A stretch of DNA of 53,339 nucleotides from Gammaproteobacteria bacterium (GTDB lineage Bacteria > Pseudomonadota > Gammaproteobacteria > Methylococcales > Methylococcaceae), in the NCBI GenBank assembly GCA_009922685.1, contig RFVA01000010.1, positions 1-53,339 of the forward strand, read 5' to 3'. A model generated the notes under the pieces. It worked only from the letters and a program-made list of their open reading frames with translations. It made no database searches and was not told the origin of the DNA. Shown here piece by piece: positions 51,571 through 53,339 of this stretch. Positions within the stretch are counted from its first letter, which is position 1; every line of letters starts with the position of its first letter. Made by a program: the position numbers and the translations under genes.

Positions 51571-52181
51571 ATGGATATTGTCCTCTCGCCAAAGCGAGAC
51601 GATTCTTGGTGAACCTTCTCATTGCCTTTATGCCCCTCGCCATCCTAGGGCTTCTCTTTGGAAAAGCCATCAAGGCCAGCCTGTTTCACCCCATACCCGT
51701 CGCGATCGCCTTTATCGTGGGCGCTTTTATTATCATCTGGGCGGAAAAAAGAACGCACCGAATCCGTATTGAGACCGTCGAGGAGATGAACGCCCTCGAT
51801 GCCCTTCTCCTGGGGCTTGCCCAAGCCTTCGCCCTGATCCCCGGCACCTCTCGCTCCGGCGCCACCATCATCGGTGGCCTTCTTTTTGGGCTTTCTCGGA
51901 AGGCGGCCACGGAGTTTTCATTTTTCTTGGCCATTCCAACCCTCATAGTGGCCACCGCATATCAGCTTTACAAGGAGCGGTCACTATTAAGCCTTGAAGA
52001 CCTTGACATGTGGATGGTGGGCTTCCTTTCAGCCTTCCTATCGGCCTTTATCTGCGTCCGTTGGCTGCTTCGATATATCGCCCATCACGACTTCATCGTG
52101 TTTGCCTGGTATCGGGTCATTTTTGGTCTCATCGTTATTCTGTCTTGGCATTACCAATGGATCGAATGGGCACCGCATTGA
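51571..52181 (+). pseudogene. uppP: Undecaprenyl-diphosphatase UppP with internal 5' deletion
   Basis: UppP (BacA) recycles undecaprenyl pyrophosphate for cell-wall synthesis. Residues corresponding to about 85 to the end are intact: RRFLVNLLIAFMPLAILG, PGTSRSGATIIGG, KAATEFSFFLAIPTL and a normal C-terminus. What remains of the N-terminus is ATG GAT ATT GTC CTC at 51571, matching the usual MDIVL start in a different frame. About 80 residues between these, including the catalytic ExxxE and PxSSTGH motifs (Glu17, Glu21, His30 in E. coli), are missing. A frame of 191 residues can start at TTG 51606 or GTG 51609, without a ribosome site. The product is probably inactive. Confidence 0.75.
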
Positions 52182-52384
52182 TTCTGGAATCCACTATTAG
52201 CTGCCCCCATTGCGGGCATCAAGAAACAGAAACGATGCCAACGAATGCCTGTCAGTTTTTTTACGACTGTCAGGGCTGTGGCGTCCTCCTCAAACCTTCG
52301 CCTGGCGATTGTTGTGTCTTTTGCTCCTTTGGATCGGTGAAATGCCCCCCGATGCAGCAGGAAAAACCGTGCTGTGGCGGTTAG
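52166..52384 (+). CDS. GDCCVxC-domain small Cys-rich protein
   Basis: The 72-residue protein has CPHCG (13-17), CQGCG (35-39), GDCCVFC (47-53) and C60, eleven Cys in all. GDCCVFCS followed by VKCPP is the signature of the GDCCVxC family, some of whose members are selenoproteins; here every position is Cys. Zinc or metal binding is likely by pattern. The start is unclear: ATG at 52157 or 52166, both overlapping the end of uppP and lacking a strong ribosome site. Its stop overlaps tatD by four bases on the other strand. Confidence 0.75.
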   Translation: MGTALILESTISCPHCGHQETETMPTNACQFFYDCQGCGVLLKPSPGDCCVFCSFGSVKCPPMQQEKPCCGG

Positions 52385-53178
52385 CCACCATGAGCCCCTT
52401 GAGTCCTAGCCAAGGGAAATAGGCGGTAGAAATTCCTGGTCGTGCTGGCGGCAACCTCCTCGACAGTCAAGCCACGAAGCCCTGCAAGACATTCCGCAAC
52501 ATGTCGCACATAGAGGGGGTAATTGGGTTTTCCACGCATCGGAATCGGCGCCAAATACGGGGAATCGGTTTCAATCAAGAGCCGATCTAAGGGCGCTCGT
52601 TGTGCCACATCCTGAATCTGCTGTGCGTTCTTAAAGGTCAGAATCCCTGACAGCGAGATATAGAAATTAAGGTCCATGGCAGCCTGAGCCATCTCCCAGT
52701 CTTCGGTAAAACAATGCAGTACACCACCCACACGGTGGGCACCCTCTTCCCGAAGAATCCTAATCGTGTCCTCCCGAGCCTCTCGCGTATGGATTATCAG
52801 GGGCTTTGATGTGCTGATCGCTGCTCGGATATGGGTCCTAAAACGCTCCTGCTGCCAATCGATATCCCCATCGATCCTGAAATAGTCAAGGCCGGTTTCA
52901 CCGATGGCGACGACTCGAGAATCCTCGGCAAGGCCAATAAGCCGATCAATCGTCGGCTCCTCGACATCTTCTTCTGTGGGGTGTACGCCCACCGAAACTG
53001 AGATTTCGGGGTAAGGGTCTACAAGAGACCGCATGGGCCCAAATTTCTCAAGGGTGATCGACACACAGAGGAGGTGATCCACCCCGCCCTCAAGCGTCTG
53101 CGCAACAAAACGTGAAAAGTCCTGATCGTAAGGCGAGAGGTCGAGGCGATCGAGATGGCAGTGGGAATCAACAAACAT
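52381..53178 (-). CDS. tatD: TatD-family metal-dependent hydrolase
   Basis: A cytosolic metal-dependent nuclease-type hydrolase of 265 residues. The metal-binding residues show as DSHCHLD at residues 4-10, GETGLDY (Glu near 94), the His in LIIHTRE, HCFTEDW and ETDSPYLAP near 209. TatD proteins cut DNA or single-stranded nucleic acid 3'-5' and are linked to repair. The length and motifs are complete. It is convergent with the GDCCVxC gene by four bases. Confidence 0.92.
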   Translation of the reverse strand: MFVDSHCHLDRLDLSPYDQDFSRFVAQTLEGGVDHLLCVSITLEKFGPMRSLVDPYPEISVSVGVHPTEEDVEEPTIDRLIGLAEDSRVVAIGETGLDYFRIDGDIDWQQERFRTHIRAAISTSKPLIIHTREAREDTIRILREEGAHRVGGVLHCFTEDWEMAQAAMDLNFYISLSGILTFKNAQQIQDVAQRAPLDRLLIETDSPYLAPIPMRGKPNYPLYVRHVAECLAGLRGLTVEEVAASTTRNFYRLFPLARTQGAHGG

Positions 53179-53247
53179 GAAGGGGCGTTAAAGTGATGAC
53201 AAATAGGCCCTCTATTCTAGCCTGAACGATGATAATCACTCGCCCAT

Positions 53248-53282
53248 TAAAAAGGGCCCCCCACCTTTCGGTGAGGAGCCCT
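53248..53282 (-). terminator. Rho-independent terminator for a gene to the right of the window
   Basis: On the minus strand a GC-rich stem (GGGC...CACC, 53254-53281) closes a GAAA tetraloop and is followed by TTTTT. It lies upstream of tatD on the same strand, so it should end a transcript entering from the right. The end of that gene may be the TAA at 53330-53332. Confidence 0.75.
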
Positions 53283-53299
53283 CAAATCCCTTACCATCA

Positions 53300-53321
53300 G
53301 GTGCCGGGCGAACCCGGCACC
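53300..53321. repeat. Perfect nine-base-pair hairpin
   Basis: GGTGCCGGG (53300-53308) and CCCGGCACC (53313-53321) flank CGAA. On the minus strand the loop is TTCG, a very stable UUCG-type tetraloop. It precedes the terminator and follows the probable stop of the entering gene, so it may protect that mRNA's 3' end. Confidence 0.65.
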
Positions 53322-53329
53322 TCAAGGCC

Positions 53330-53339
53330 TTACATGAAG
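53330..53339 (-). CDS. Possible 3' end of a minus-strand gene (partial)
   Basis: On the minus strand the last bases read CTTCATGTAA, so a frame ending Phe-Met-stop is possible at 53330. Two hairpins, one a good terminator, follow at once, which supports a gene end here. Nothing can be said about the product. Confidence 0.3.

Noticed and set aside
1-53339. tRNA, rRNA, CRISPR array, IS element or prophage
   Set aside because: I found no cloverleaf-like sequence, no regularly spaced direct repeats, and no transposase, integrase or structural phage gene. The only mobile-element hint is the zinc-ribbon protein at 13247.

Overview
The window looks like chromosomal DNA of a Gram-negative gammaproteobacterium, G+C by eye in the middle fifties. 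Several gene orders match Enterobacteria and Pseudomonas: ctpA-envC-gpmI divergent from yibN-secB-gpsA, aas-lplT, gluQ next to dksA, rnfABC(G)E-nth, and ackA-pta. Outer-membrane biology (KdoO, Aas/LplT, EnvC, many lipoproteins with clear lipoboxes) also fits. I cannot name the genus. There is no phage, IS element, CRISPR array, rRNA or tRNA that I can support.

Layout. 0-2.4 kb: a lipoprotein and a large exported protein of the DUF4105-like permuted-papain type, whose reading frame is broken near its 3' end. 2.4-12.1 kb: housekeeping block (ctpA, envC, gpmI; then on the other strand an ArsR regulator, rhodanese yibN, secB, gpsA, an MFS transporter, a DUF2062 membrane protein, psd). 12.1-16.5 kb: an accessory-looking stretch of small unknown proteins with a 608-base gene-free interval (12639-13246) that holds inverted repeats, an A+T-rich patch and three DnaA-box-like sites, followed by a small zinc-ribbon protein, then EcsC, an exported protein and a lipoprotein. 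16.6-27.4 kb: envelope and lipid genes (Kdo 3-hydroxylase, nitroreductase, HTTM-DUF393 fusion, lipoprotein hydrolase, Aas, LplT), FKBP, an aminotransferase and dksA. 27.5-33.4 kb: gluQ, Rnf complex genes A, B, C, G, E (D is absent), a 3'-truncated nth and a cytochrome c. 33.4-41.1 kb: a four-PAS SpoIIE phosphatase, SDR, sodB, a LysR regulator, CYTH, CPBP protease, TAXI protein. 41.1-53.3 kb: ion and phosphate transport (DUF4239, kup, Na/Pi cotransporter with an orphan sensor protein, cation/H+ exchanger), pta-ackA, a deleted uppP, a GDCCVxC protein and tatD.

How the genes fit together. Psd makes phosphatidylethanolamine and Aas/LplT re-acylate lyso-PE, so the window covers synthesis and repair of the same lipid. 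Pta-AckA gives acetate overflow and ATP. Rnf would couple NADH/ferredoxin to ion transport if RnfD is supplied from elsewhere.

The most striking pattern is erosion: a frameshift in the DUF4105-like gene, loss of grxC from the yibN-secB operon, clean loss of rnfD, loss of the Fe-S domain of nth, and an internal out-of-frame deletion in uppP. Either this lineage is losing genes or the assembly has small collapses. The most interesting possible new biology is the structured, DnaA-box-bearing intergenic region with its neighbouring zinc-ribbon protein, the LOV-like PAS domain without its photoactive residues, and the membrane sensor protein tied to a phosphate transporter.
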